NCBI RefSeq assembly: GCF_004099695.1
Contig: NZ_SCHL01000002.1
Location: 1 to 64,000, forward strand
Length of the DNA: 64,000 nucleotides
Direction: 5' to 3'
Origin: Methanosarcina sp. MSH10X1
GTDB lineage: Archaea > Halobacteriota > Methanosarcinia > Methanosarcinales > Methanosarcinaceae
The notes under the pieces: model-generated
What the model was told of the DNA's origin: nothing
Databases searched by the model: none
What the model saw: only the letters and a program-made list of their open reading frames with translations
Made by a program: the position numbers and the translations under genes
In this document: piece by piece, positions 1 to 8,600 of the stretch
Layout of the letters: each line of letters begins with the position of its first letter
Position numbering within the stretch: position 1 is the first letter of the stretch

Positions 1-50
1 GGGAAATAAAATAATCACGTTAAATTAAGTAAATTAAAGGAATGGTTTTC

Positions 51-257
51 ATGTTCAGAGAAGAAAGTCGCTCAGTCCCTGTCGAAGAGGGCGAAGTTTA
101 CGATGTAACAATTCAGGACATTGCTCGTCAGGGAGACGGCATCGCTCGTATTGAGGGTTTTGTGGTCTTTGTCCCGGGCACCAAAGTTGGTGACGAGGTT
201 CGGATTAAAGTCGAAAGAGTACTTCCCAAGTTCGCATTTGCAAGCGTTGTCGAGTAA
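51..257 (+). CDS. TRAM domain protein, copy 1
   Basis: A 68-residue protein that is essentially one TRAM domain, a small beta-barrel that binds RNA and is otherwise found fused to tRNA methylases. The motif RQGDGIARIEGFVVFVPG followed by GDEVRIKVERV is diagnostic. Stand-alone archaeal TRAM proteins are reported to act as RNA chaperones analogous to bacterial cold-shock proteins; that role is inferred here. An in-frame ATG lies 9 nt upstream at 42, but the third paralogue has no equivalent, and GGAATGG sits 5-9 nt before the ATG at 51, so 51 is preferred. It is the first of three tandem paralogues. Confidence 0.9.
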   Translation: MFREESRSVPVEEGEVYDVTIQDIARQGDGIARIEGFVVFVPGTKVGDEVRIKVERVLPKFAFASVVE

Positions 258-312
258 ATGCAGGGAAATAAAATAATCACGTTAAATTAAGTAAATTAAA
301 GGAATGGTTTTC

Positions 313-519
313 ATGTTCAGAGAAGAAAGTCGCTCAGTCCCTGTCGAAGAGGGCGAAGTTTACGATGTAACAATTCAGGACATTGCTCGTCAGGGAGACG
401 GCATCGCTCGTATTGAAGGTTTTGTTATCTTTGTCCCGGGCACCAAAGTTGGCGATGAAGTCCGGATTAAAGTCGAAAGAGTACTTCCCAAGTTCGCATT
501 TGCAAGCGTTGTCGAGTAA
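313..519 (+). CDS. TRAM domain protein, copy 2
   Basis: A 68-residue TRAM protein nearly identical to copy 1; the only amino-acid change visible is Val to Ile in the FVVFVPG strand. Leader and ribosome-binding region are duplicated as well, so it can be expressed independently. A patch at 417-462 carries six bases typical of copy 3 instead of copy 1, which suggests gene conversion. Start chosen by the same argument as copy 1 (upstream ATG at 304). Likely an RNA-binding chaperone-type protein. Confidence 0.9.
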   Translation: MFREESRSVPVEEGEVYDVTIQDIARQGDGIARIEGFVIFVPGTKVGDEVRIKVERVLPKFAFASVVE

Positions 520-571
520 ATGCAGGGAAATAAACCATATTAACTTTAATTAAGTTATTGGGAATGGTTTT

Positions 572-778
572 ATGTTCAGAGACGAAAGCAGCTCTGTTCC
601 TGTTGAAGAAGGCGAAGTCTACGATGTAACAATCGAGGATCTCGCCCGCCAGGGAGACGGCATCGCCCGTATCGAAGGTTTTGTTGTCTTTGTTCCTGGT
701 ACCAAAGTTGGCGATGAAGTCCGGATTAAAATCGAAAGGGTTCTTCCCAAATACGGTTTTGCCAGCCTTGTTGAATAA
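572..778 (+). CDS. TRAM domain protein, copy 3
   Basis: A 68-residue TRAM protein diverged from copies 1 and 2, mostly by synonymous changes, with a few substitutions (Glu-Asp-Leu for Gln-Asp-Ile, Lys-Tyr-Gly for Lys-Phe-Ala near the C-terminus). The leader partly matches the 262-bp unit (GGGAAATAAA) and then diverges. GGGAATGG precedes the ATG. It is the last gene of the array and is followed by a strong hairpin. The diverged sequence makes it an older paralogue than the copy 1/2 duplication. Confidence 0.9.
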   Translation: MFRDESSSVPVEEGEVYDVTIEDLARQGDGIARIEGFVVFVPGTKVGDEVRIKIERVLPKYGFASLVE

Positions 779-806
779 ACAGGATATTTCAAATGAAAAA
801 TGCAAG

Positions 807-845
807 ACTGAAGAATCATATCTGTATAATTCTTCAGTTTCTTTT
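807..845 (+). terminator. Hairpin terminator after TRAM array
   Basis: Perfect 10-bp stem ACTGAAGAAT (807-816) with ATTCTTCAGT (829-838), a 12-nt loop, then a T-rich run. It lies 29 nt after the stop of the third TRAM gene and is the likely end of the array transcript. The rest of 846-1153 is AT-rich, and I see no gene in it. Confidence 0.65.
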
Positions 846-1153
846 CTATTCAGATAAATTAAACTAACTTTCGGACCTTTCATTGCGGGAATTAATTTTC
901 TTTAATCAATTCTTTATTTTGATTCTCTTGTTTCAGTCCATTTAATCTGATTATGTTTTTTCAACTTATTTTAAACGGATTGCTTTTTTGTTTACTTTTC
1001 AACAATTATTTCTCTTTTAATTGCTTATTCGTGGCATCTGATAGTGAACATTCGATGCTATTATATAATAGATATTCAATCATATTTTGAGAACTCGATT
1101 GACAAGATTTTTGCAAATGCTTTAGAGAATAAATATTCGTCTTACATCTATAG

Positions 1154-1176
1154 CCGGGAAAGTAGCCCGGAGTGAT
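1154..1176 (+). promoter_or_regulatory. Hairpin overlapping the Shine-Dalgarno of the bactofilin-like gene
   Basis: CCGGG (1154-1158) can pair with CCCGG (1166-1170). The 3' arm overlaps the strong ribosome-binding site GGAGTGAT (1169-1176) that precedes the ATG at 1182. The hairpin could limit translation initiation; the stem is short, so this is a suggestion only. Confidence 0.35.
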
Positions 1177-1181
1177 TTCTA

Positions 1182-1610
1182 ATGATTCGTTTTATCAAGT
1201 ACCACCCCAGGTCCAATACTTATGTGATCGAAAAACGAGCTTTTTTTGAGGAGGACCTTATTCTGGACGGCAATGTAATTGTCGGGCAGGAAGCGAAATT
1301 CTGGAAGAACCTCACGGTAACTGGCAGGCTCGAACTGGGAAAAGGTTCGATTGTACGGGGCGATGTAAAAGCCAGAAGTGCCCTTGTCTGTTCCGGGGCA
1401 AAAGTTCTGGGCAATATCGAAACGACTTCTGAACTTATTCTTCTTGATAGAGCTAAAATAAATATCGCAGCTTGCCAGGGAGATATTCGCGCCAGGCCGG
1501 GATGCACTCTCAATTCCGTAAAAGCAGACGGTACACTTGAGCTTGTTGGAAAAGTTATTGTCAGGAAGGTAGAGCCGTTAACCAAGGTGATTATCCGGGC
1601 TGAAGAGTAA
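1182..1610 (+). CDS. Bactofilin-like polymer-forming beta-helix protein
   Basis: 142 residues with regularly spaced hydrophobic/glycine turns (NVIVGQEA, LTVTGRLELGKGS, IVRGDVKA, LVCSGAKVLGNIETT, CQGDIRA) typical of right-handed beta-helix bactofilins and related polymer-forming proteins. Bactofilins assemble nucleotide-free filaments; whether this archaeal protein does so is inference. No signal peptide or membrane segment, so probably cytosolic. A strong ribosome-binding site GGAGTGAT lies 5 nt before the ATG. Monocistronic: the next gene is convergent. An acyltransferase-type left-handed helix is the main alternative. Confidence 0.6.
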   Translation: MIRFIKYHPRSNTYVIEKRAFFEEDLILDGNVIVGQEAKFWKNLTVTGRLELGKGSIVRGDVKARSALVCSGAKVLGNIETTSELILLDRAKINIAACQGDIRARPGCTLNSVKADGTLELVGKVIVRKVEPLTKVIIRAEE

Positions 1611-1718
1611 TCCGGATTTTTCATCAAGATCTAGTTTTCTTCTCTTCTTTCCCTATTTTCATTCCCTTTGCGTCTCTATAATGCGATTTTATCTACCTTC
1701 CGTCAAAGCCGTAAAAGT

Positions 1719-2483
1719 TTATTTGTGGAACCTTTCCTCCTCCAAAAGTTTCAGGACATGATCCCTTAAACGGTTAGCTTCGGGACTTGTCCTGCATCGT
1801 GGGCGAGGCAGATCCACTGTTACAATCTCTTTTATTCTTCCCGGTCTTGCGGTCATTACCACTATCCTGTCCGAGAGAACTACTGCCTCATCCACGCTGT
1901 GAGTCACGAAAATAAAAGTAACGTGCTTTTGTTCCCATATCTTCAGGAGCTCGTCCTGGAGAATGTTTCGAGTCTGGGCATCCAGCGCTCCAAAGGGTTC
2001 GTCCATTAGAAGAACCTCGGGTTCATTGGTAAGAGCTCTTGCAATTGCAGCCCGCTGCTGCATGCCCCCAGACAGCTCATATGGGTAACTGTTTTTGAAC
2101 TGTTCCAGGCCAACCAGGTCTATATACTTCTCTGCATGCTTTCTGGCTTCAGCTTTATTAATTCCCTGCATCTCAAGCCCAAAAGTGACGTTATCAATGA
2201 CGGTTCTCCAGGGAAACAGGGAATATTGCTGGAAAACCATGCCCCTCTTTGGGTGAGGGCCGGTTATAGGGACTTTATTGAGAGTAATTTCTCCCGAAGT
2301 CTGGGTTTCAAGTCCTGCAATGATACGAAGCAGAGTGGTTTTCCCACAACCAGATGGTCCCAGAAGGCAGATAAATTCTCCATCCTCAACATCAAAGCTC
2401 ACATCGTGTAGGGCTTCCGTACCACCGTTCTCCTCTTTTTTAGTAAAGACACGGGAAACATTTTTTACGCTTACTCTGCCCAT
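1719..2483 (-). CDS. NitT/TauT-family ABC transporter ATP-binding protein
   Basis: ATPase subunit of an importer for a small oxyanion or sulfonate-type solute (nitrate/taurine/alkanesulfonate family). Visible motifs: Walker A GPSGCGKTT, signature LSGGMQQRAAIARAL, Walker B VLLMDEPFGALD, and the switch His in FVTHSVDEA. The ATG at 2483 (protein starting MGRVSVKNV) lies one base after the permease stop; a longer reading from 2525 would overlap the permease by 41 nt. Last gene of the substrate-binding protein/permease/ATPase operon. The substrate cannot be read from sequence. Confidence 0.9.
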   Translation of the reverse strand: MGRVSVKNVSRVFTKKEENGGTEALHDVSFDVEDGEFICLLGPSGCGKTTLLRIIAGLETQTSGEITLNKVPITGPHPKRGMVFQQYSLFPWRTVIDNVTFGLEMQGINKAEARKHAEKYIDLVGLEQFKNSYPYELSGGMQQRAAIARALTNEPEVLLMDEPFGALDAQTRNILQDELLKIWEQKHVTFIFVTHSVDEAVVLSDRIVVMTARPGRIKEIVTVDLPRPRCRTSPEANRLRDHVLKLLEEERFHK

Positions 2484-2484
2484 T

Positions 2485-3273
2485 TTATACCACAGTTCCT
2501 GAAGTCCATCTAAGTAATTTTGCATCTACATAATACCTGAAGAAGCGGTCGATTAAAAGGCCCACGAACCCGAGCAGGAGCATGTAAACCAGTACGAAAT
2601 CCATCCTGTGCAGGTAGTAATTGTGCCAGATCTGATATCCAAGTCCACTATCGCTTACTCCGAACATTTCCGCAGCTACAAGGCACATCCAGCCCACTCC
2701 CATGGCAATCCTGATTCCTGCAACAATTGAAGGCATAGCTGAGGGGATTGCAATGTAGCGTATAAGATCCAGATTCCGGGTACAGCCAAGAACTTTTGCT
2801 GCTTCAACATAGACTTTCGGTACATTTTTAAAACCTGTATAGGTGTTGATAATAATAGGAAAGACCATTCCCACAAATACAACAAAACCCGCAGCCTGGC
2901 GAGCGAGTCCAAACCATATGATTGCAAAAGGAATCCAGGCAAGGGGAGGAATCGGGCGCAGGATTTCTATTACAGGGTCGATTGCTCGATTTGCTTTCCT
3001 GAACCAGCCCATAGCTATTCCAAGCGGAATCCCTATTGCAAACGCAGCAATAATACCGATTGAGAAATGAACTAAGCTTGTCAATGTATCCGTGAAAATT
3101 AGCCCGCTTTCGACAATAGTAGTGAAAGAGTTTACTACATCATAAAAACTAGGCAGAAGAAATTTATTCTGTACTATTCTATCTGCTATAAGCTGCCATA
3201 TCGCAACTGCGACTATGAGAGACACTGCTTCAATGCTATTTTCTTCTATTGTTTTTATGAAACGATTTTTCAT
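2485..3273 (-). CDS. NitT/TauT-family ABC transporter permease
   Basis: 262-residue membrane protein with about six hydrophobic segments and the ABC-permease coupling loop EAAKVLGCTRNLDLIRYI...PSAMPSIVAGIR typical of SsuC/TauC. It forms the channel for the substrate delivered by the lipoprotein encoded upstream. It lies 125 nt after the binding-protein gene, with a hairpin in that gap, and is nearly fused to the ATPase gene downstream (1-nt spacing), so the two are translationally coupled. Confidence 0.9.
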   Translation of the reverse strand: MKNRFIKTIEENSIEAVSLIVAVAIWQLIADRIVQNKFLLPSFYDVVNSFTTIVESGLIFTDTLTSLVHFSIGIIAAFAIGIPLGIAMGWFRKANRAIDPVIEILRPIPPLAWIPFAIIWFGLARQAAGFVVFVGMVFPIIINTYTGFKNVPKVYVEAAKVLGCTRNLDLIRYIAIPSAMPSIVAGIRIAMGVGWMCLVAAEMFGVSDSGLGYQIWHNYYLHRMDFVLVYMLLLGFVGLLIDRFFRYYVDAKLLRWTSGTVV

Positions 3274-3344
3274 GTCTAATTAAAAGAATTCTTACTTTTT
3301 TACCTTTCCGGCAGACCTCATTAATCAGAAAAAAGAGAAGTTAA

Positions 3345-3373
3345 GGTTGCTTCCCTATGAAGTAGAGGCAACC
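3345..3373 (-). promoter_or_regulatory. Intercistronic hairpin in ABC operon
   Basis: GGTTGC (3345-3350) pairs with GCAACC (3368-3373), with a nested CTTC/GAAG inside. It sits between the binding-protein and permease genes, where partial termination or RNA processing often sets a higher dose of binding protein. Role inferred. Confidence 0.45.
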
Positions 3374-3398
3374 GATCTTTATTTTAACTTTGCCTTTA

Positions 3399-4412
3399 TC
3401 ACTCCTGAGTCTGTTCTTCGCTTATTGCTTTCTCATAGAAGCTTGTATCAAAGATTTCTTCCTGTGTCAGGGATTTTGGAATAATACCAAGCTTATATTG
3501 AGTGTTTGAGTAATTGACTGCCGAACTTTCAATCAATGCGGGATCTGTAATCCACTCACCATCCCATTCTTCAATAGACGTCCTTACAGTCTCAAGTTCC
3601 TCTGTAGTTTTATTTGAATAAATCTGAGCAGCTTCGTCAATATTTGCCTGGTTATACTCGGTTGCTTTAATATGGGTCCTTACAATCTGTTCCACAATAT
3701 CCGGGTGCTCCCGGATAAGTTCCCCGCTTACGACAAGTACACAGCAGGCGTGGTTTGCTTCCATCTCTCCAGATTGTACTATGGTACGCCCGTTACCTTC
3801 CCTTTCTACAACTGTTGGAGAGGGGTGGGGCAGGAACACAGCATCAACCCGTTTGGCTGAAATGGCAGTGACGGCATCTCCCGGGGTCATTCCGAGAATT
3901 GTTACATCTGTCTCAGTGGTATTCTCTGTCTCAACATCAAGCCCGTTCTCCGTGAGCCAGTTCTTAAGCAAGGTATCCTGAATTGTCCCTGGCGGATAAG
4001 TGGCGATTTTAAGACCCTTTAAGTCTTCAGGGCTTTTGTATTCGTATTCGGGCCGCAGAACAAGACTTGAGCCGTTTATCTGTACAGGCTCGACAATCTT
4101 TGCATCAAGGCCCTGGCTGAGAGCTGTAATTACAGGGGCTGCGCCAACATAGGCGACATCAATGTCTCCAGCCATCATAGCCTGCATCTCAGGAGCTCCT
4201 GTTGGAAACGGGTGTTCATTGATCTTCGTAATTCCATATGGTTCAAGATCTTCCTGCCACCATCCTTTTTCAGCCGCAGTCATATATGCTATCTGATGGG
4301 TACTTGGCTGATAGCCAATATTTAATTCAGTAAGATCATCGGATGCGCAGCCGGATACGAAGATGGATGCCAGCAGCAATAGAGTAAGTGTGAGTATGCC
4401 TAGTTTTTTCAA
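3399..4412 (-). CDS. NitT/TauT-family substrate-binding lipoprotein
   Basis: 337-residue extracytoplasmic solute receptor, SsuA/TauA-like. The N-terminus is a lipoprotein signal: MKK, a hydrophobic stretch, then FVSGCAS with the lipobox Cys near residue 22. The mature part has the family features NIGYQPSTHQIAYMTAAEKGWW, a ligand-loop GAPEMQAMMAGDIDVAYVG and KGLKIATYPPGTIQDTLL. Start codon is TTG (4412) with AGGTGA just upstream. First gene of the three-gene importer operon and divergent from the COG1709 regulator. Substrate could be sulfonate, nitrate, molybdate-like anions or a thiamine precursor; not determinable here. Confidence 0.9.
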   Translation of the reverse strand: MKKLGILTLTLLLLASIFVSGCASDDLTELNIGYQPSTHQIAYMTAAEKGWWQEDLEPYGITKINEHPFPTGAPEMQAMMAGDIDVAYVGAAPVITALSQGLDAKIVEPVQINGSSLVLRPEYEYKSPEDLKGLKIATYPPGTIQDTLLKNWLTENGLDVETENTTETDVTILGMTPGDAVTAISAKRVDAVFLPHPSPTVVEREGNGRTIVQSGEMEANHACCVLVVSGELIREHPDIVEQIVRTHIKATEYNQANIDEAAQIYSNKTTEELETVRTSIEEWDGEWITDPALIESSAVNYSNTQYKLGIIPKSLTQEEIFDTSFYEKAISEEQTQE

Positions 4413-4445
4413 AGCTTCACCTCGATTATCCTTACAATTGATAAT

Positions 4446-4460
4446 AATACATATAAATGG
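4446..4460 (-). promoter_or_regulatory. Putative TATA box for ABC importer operon
   Basis: On the minus strand CCATTTATATGTATT lies about 35-48 nt before the TTG start of the binding protein, the position expected for a short leader carrying the AGGTGA ribosome-binding site. Confidence 0.45.
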
Positions 4461-4609
4461 TAAACCTCATGCTCTAAATAACATTTTTTGAACAGGGCCT
4501 TCCTGAAAAGTTAACTGATTTCCAGCTTTCTCTTTGTCAGCTTTCCATACACTCCTTTGCGAAGAGTTTATATTTCTCCAGACAAGAATCCCAGTAAAAA
4601 TAAAAAGTA

Positions 4610-4628
4610 AATACCCTTATTGGGTATT
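4610..4628. promoter_or_regulatory. Inverted repeat in divergent promoter region (candidate operator)
   Basis: AATACCC-TTATT-GGGTATT, a perfect 7-bp dyad with a 5-nt spacer between the divergently transcribed importer operon and the HTH regulator. The form suits a dimeric DNA-binding protein; the adjacent COG1709-type regulator is an obvious candidate. Assignment is inferred from position. Confidence 0.4.
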
Positions 4629-4796
4629 AATATTTTTCTACACTTCCTATATATAACTTCTCAAAGAAGCCTTAATTATATCCCAAATGTATTAATACTT
4701 CTGGATATATTTCTCATTAAGGACTAAATCTCCTGTGAAACGTAAATTATTTCTTAAAATTAGATGTTTCTTACTGGATTTAAAAGGTTGAATTTT

Positions 4797-5318
4797 ATGA
4801 ATGTTGCAGACAAGGTTATCAAATCCGCATTTGAATCCGATGAGGTTTTTCAAAAAACGCTTTCCACTGTAATTAAAGAGGACCTTAACCTCACTGCTGT
4901 GGATTTCGCCAAGAAAGCAAATATTCCCCCGAGTACCCTTTATAAGATCCTGTCAGGGAATCGGGACCCCAACATTAAAACCCTCCGCCAGATCGTGAAA
5001 ACTATCCGTGATATTAAGGAATCGGACAGTGGAGATTTTATCGCTGTAATTGCAGCTCGCTCGGTGCTTGACAATATCGTGGAAACGAAGAAAAAAATAG
5101 CTGGCAGGCTGGTCACAATCCGGGAATACTCCGCAACCTCAATGGAAGAAGCTATAATAGCAGCTGTTAACGCCGAAAGGGACGGAGCAAAAGCCCTGGT
5201 CTGCGCTCCCATAGTGAGCCCGACAGTAGAAAAGATCCTGAATATCCCGGTCACAACAATTATCCCCAAGAGCAGCCTCATAGACGCGATTGAACTTGCG
5301 CTCAAAAAGATGGAGTGA
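4797..5318 (+). CDS. COG1709-type HTH transcriptional regulator
   Basis: 173-residue protein with an N-terminal XRE-like helix-turn-helix (residues about 28-75: LTAVDFAKKANIPPSTLYKILSGNR) and a C-terminal domain (REYSATSMEEAIIAAVNAERDGAKALVCAP) of the archaeal COG1709 family, which probably binds a small ligand. The start at 4797 is preferred over the upstream ATG at 4764 because AGGTTGA precedes it and the protein then begins at the conserved region. It is divergent from the ABC importer and may control it; autoregulation through the 4610-4628 dyad is possible. Confidence 0.75.
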   Translation: MNVADKVIKSAFESDEVFQKTLSTVIKEDLNLTAVDFAKKANIPPSTLYKILSGNRDPNIKTLRQIVKTIRDIKESDSGDFIAVIAARSVLDNIVETKKKIAGRLVTIREYSATSMEEAIIAAVNAERDGAKALVCAPIVSPTVEKILNIPVTTIIPKSSLIDAIELALKKME

Positions 5319-5469
5319 TCGTTAGAAGATAAGATAAGGTAGCATTACTTAAATTGAATTCAAATTTTATTTTTGTCGAGTTTGAATTGAGTTCAAACCA
5401 AACCTGATTCAGGTATGAATTAAATAGACTATTTTTAAAAATCGAAAAGAGTTAAATAAAAAATTTTTT

Positions 5470-5545
5470 AAAAATTGAAATAATTTAAATTAACCATTTT
5501 AAAAAATTGAAATAATTTAAATTAACCATTTTAAAAAATTGAAAA
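5470..5545. repeat. 32-bp AT-rich tandem repeat
   Basis: Two full and one partial copy of a 32-bp unit containing AAAAATTGAAATAATTTAAA and TTAACCATTTT; the period is fixed by the G residues at 5477, 5509 and 5541. It lies in the convergent spacer just before the terminator hairpin. No coding potential seen. Confidence 0.75.
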
Positions 5546-5547
5546 GA

Positions 5548-5570
5548 CCCGCGTTAATTTAAAACGCGGG
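5548..5570. terminator. Bidirectional hairpin terminator
   Basis: CCCGCGTT (5548-5555) pairs with AACGCGGG (5563-5570) across a 7-nt AT loop. The GC-rich stem is isolated in very AT-rich DNA between convergent genes, and the minus-strand 3' side is T-rich (TCTTTTCAATTTTTT), so it probably ends the S-layer-like transcript and perhaps the regulator transcript. Confidence 0.6.
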
Positions 5571-5688
5571 AATTCCATTCTATCTTCTTGATTTTATTTC
5601 TCTACTTCTTGCTTCCTTAAATTCGATTTTTTGAAGTTTAATTTCCTTTTGCCTTTATTATTATCTTCTGCTGCTTTCCGCGTCCGGC

Positions 5689-8600
5689 TTACTTCTTAAG
5701 TTCGTTTATCTTTTCTTGAATCATTGCCATATCCCCGCCGCCTTTTGTAAAGAAATAAGCAGCTCCACCTATTATTAGCAGGATAATGGCTCCAAGCGCG
5801 TAAAGCAATAAGGAGGACTTTTCTTTTACAGTGTAGGTTGCGTTTTCTCCTCCAACTTCTACTCTGTAAGTGCCTGGCGTCTCTTCTATGTGCTCAAAGG
5901 TTACAGTGGTATTCTTCCCCATATCCAGGGAAATTTCCTTTGAGTCGGTTACGTTCCCGTTAACAAGCAACTCCACAGTCTTATTACCTGCAGCATTGCC
6001 TGTATTTCCTATATTGATTGAGATTGCTGCATCTTTTCCTGCACTTACTTCCAGAGGCTCAACCACCAGGTTTGAGAATTCGAAGATAGCCTCAAAGTCT
6101 CTGACCCTTATACTTTCTTCCTTATCCAGGAATCCTTCCTTTGTCACGCTCAGTTTAAGAGTACCACTTTTGTCTGTCGTATAAGCAGCTTTTCCGTCAG
6201 ATCCTGTTTTGTTAATAAGGTTTCCATTAATCGAGACATTTGCTCCCTCAATAGCATCGCCGCCTATTGCCCTGACAATCTCAATATCCAGAGTATCACC
6301 GACATAAACCGTCTCAGGTGAAACACTAACTGACATCTTCTCTTTCGGAGGAATGATATTGATGTTCTTGTTTGCAGTTGTGTATCCATCCTTTTGTGCG
6401 GTCAGTTTCAGGGGTCCGACATTCTCTGCCGTGTATTCAACAGTTCCGTTAGCATCGGTTTTACCTGCATTAGTTGTGTTAACTTTTATGCTGGCACTTT
6501 CGACCGGGCTTTCACCTGCAGTTACTCCGATATCAAAAGTATCACCCACAACGATCTCATCAGGTACATTGATCTTGAGCTCTTTGCTGGCTCCGCCTTC
6601 GTTCTGGATATCTACTGCGGGATAGAACCTGAGAACACTGTCATCAGCCGTTTTGAAGCTGATATTGCCCATGATCTCGACTGTTTCTCCTCCATCAAGC
6701 CCGATATCGTCATTATTTTTCATTCTAATGCCGCTTTCGGAGATACTGCTAATTTCCATTTCGCCGAAGCTTTCCCCATTGCTGATCTCAGTGTAATCAT
6801 CCGAAATCTGGAAAATTCCCTGTGTGAAAACAGCCGAGGTTTCAGTACCTGAGAAAACCGTGCCGAAGTGGACTATGATCATGGGTATATTCTCAGCTTC
6901 TCCAATGTCGGCCTCGTAAATATAATCCTGATTGGAGGCAACGAAAGCATCATCTACCACTTCTCCATCCTTTTCGAGCTGCACCCAGACAGTATCCCCA
7001 TTAACATCAACTTCCATAATATTCAGGGAATAGCCATTCTCAAGCACAAGGGCAGAACCTGAGTACATAGATTTCCTGTCATCGGTGTCTGTAAGGACTT
7101 TGGCAAGGATATTGTCCGAGAGAAGGCTCACATCGTCGATTTCTCCGTTAACGGCTCCATCCTGATACCCTGCAAAATACTTGTCTGCCATGAACCCTAC
7201 AACCATGAAATTACCCCAGTTACTATATTCAAACGGAACGCTCTGAGGCTTGGATTCATAGACCAGTTTATCAGATGGAATAGTCTTGCCTTTCAGTTCT
7301 TCGACCTTAAACTCCTCAGTTCCGATTCCCTCATCTATATTGTAATAGAAGCCTTCGAAGTTGAAAGGGTTCCACGCAGGAGTAGAATTTCCGTTTTTAT
7401 CTTCATCGTAAACAGTCCCGCGAAGTTCGTAAGTCCCGGATTCCGAGGTATCAAGAACGGGAGCAAAGCGCAGGACGCCATCATCAGCGACCTGGAACTT
7501 TATCTTACCCATGAGGTCGATAGTTTCGCCTTCATCAAGTCCGATATTATCCTCATTTTCCATTCTTATTTCATTGCTGCTGATGGACTTTACTTCCATC
7601 TCCCCGAAGGAGTCTCCGTTCTGGAGTTCCACATAATTGTCCGAGATCTGGAAGACTCCCTCAACAAATGCAGCCGAGGTTTCGGTACCTGAGAAAACCG
7701 TGCCGAAGTGAGCGATAATTATGGGCACGTCTTCGGCTTCACCAAGTTTAGTCTCATAAACGTAGTCCTGCCCTGAGGCGATGAAGGCGTCATCCACAAC
7801 GTCTCCGTCTTTCTCAAGCTGTATCCAGACGGTGTTCCCGTTAACGTCAACTTCCACTACATTCAGGGAGTAGCCCTCTTCAAGGACAAGAGAGTCTCCG
7901 GCATATGCGGATTTTTTATCATCACTGTCGATAAGGATCTTGGAAAGAATACCGTCAGAAATCAGGCTAACATCGTCCCCTATAACCCGGGAGTTTTCAC
8001 TGCTGTAACCTGCAAAGTATTTCTCTGCCATAAACCCTATTACCTGGTAGGAACCCCACTTATTATATTCAAAATCAGTCTCAGTAGGCCTTGTTATATA
8101 CTTAATATTTCCTGCATCTATACTTCTTTCTATACCCTCAATCTTCATTTCTTCTGAGGAGACCCCTGAATCAAGGTCATAATAGAAGCCTGAATAACTC
8201 TGTGCATTCCAGGTGTAGGTGGTGGACATCCCTTCTTCCCATATTCTGTTCCCACTTGAGGGAGCTTCAACCTTTACAGTCCAGGTCTGTGTCGATGGAC
8301 TATACACGTTGTTGGGGTCACTGGCTACTGCCTTGAGTGTATATTCGGTTGCATTGTTCCCATTAAACTCATATGAAGAGGAAGCCACATTTGTTTCGGT
8401 TTCCTGCTCCTGTTTTGTATCATTGACAAACCATTCGACATTAATATTCTGTCCATTTGTGGAACTGATGCTGAAAGTCTGGGATTTCCCCTTCTCTACA
8501 TTAACCGTTCTCTCAGAGGGGGCAAAATTAACGGGCACTGCATTTGCTGATACTGTCCACGTCCAGGATTTCGGGTCTGCAGTACCGTTTTCATTTTGTG

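Larger units (their letters stand above)
1..524 (+). repeat. 262-bp tandem duplication containing a promoter/leader and a TRAM gene
   Basis: Positions 1-262 and 263-524 are two copies of one 262-bp unit. Each holds an AT-rich leader, a Shine-Dalgarno-like GGAATGG and a complete TRAM gene. Within the coding part the copies differ at only seven positions, all between 417 and 462 of copy 2. The unit starts exactly at the window edge, so more copies may lie upstream. A third, more diverged gene follows. Confidence 0.9.
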
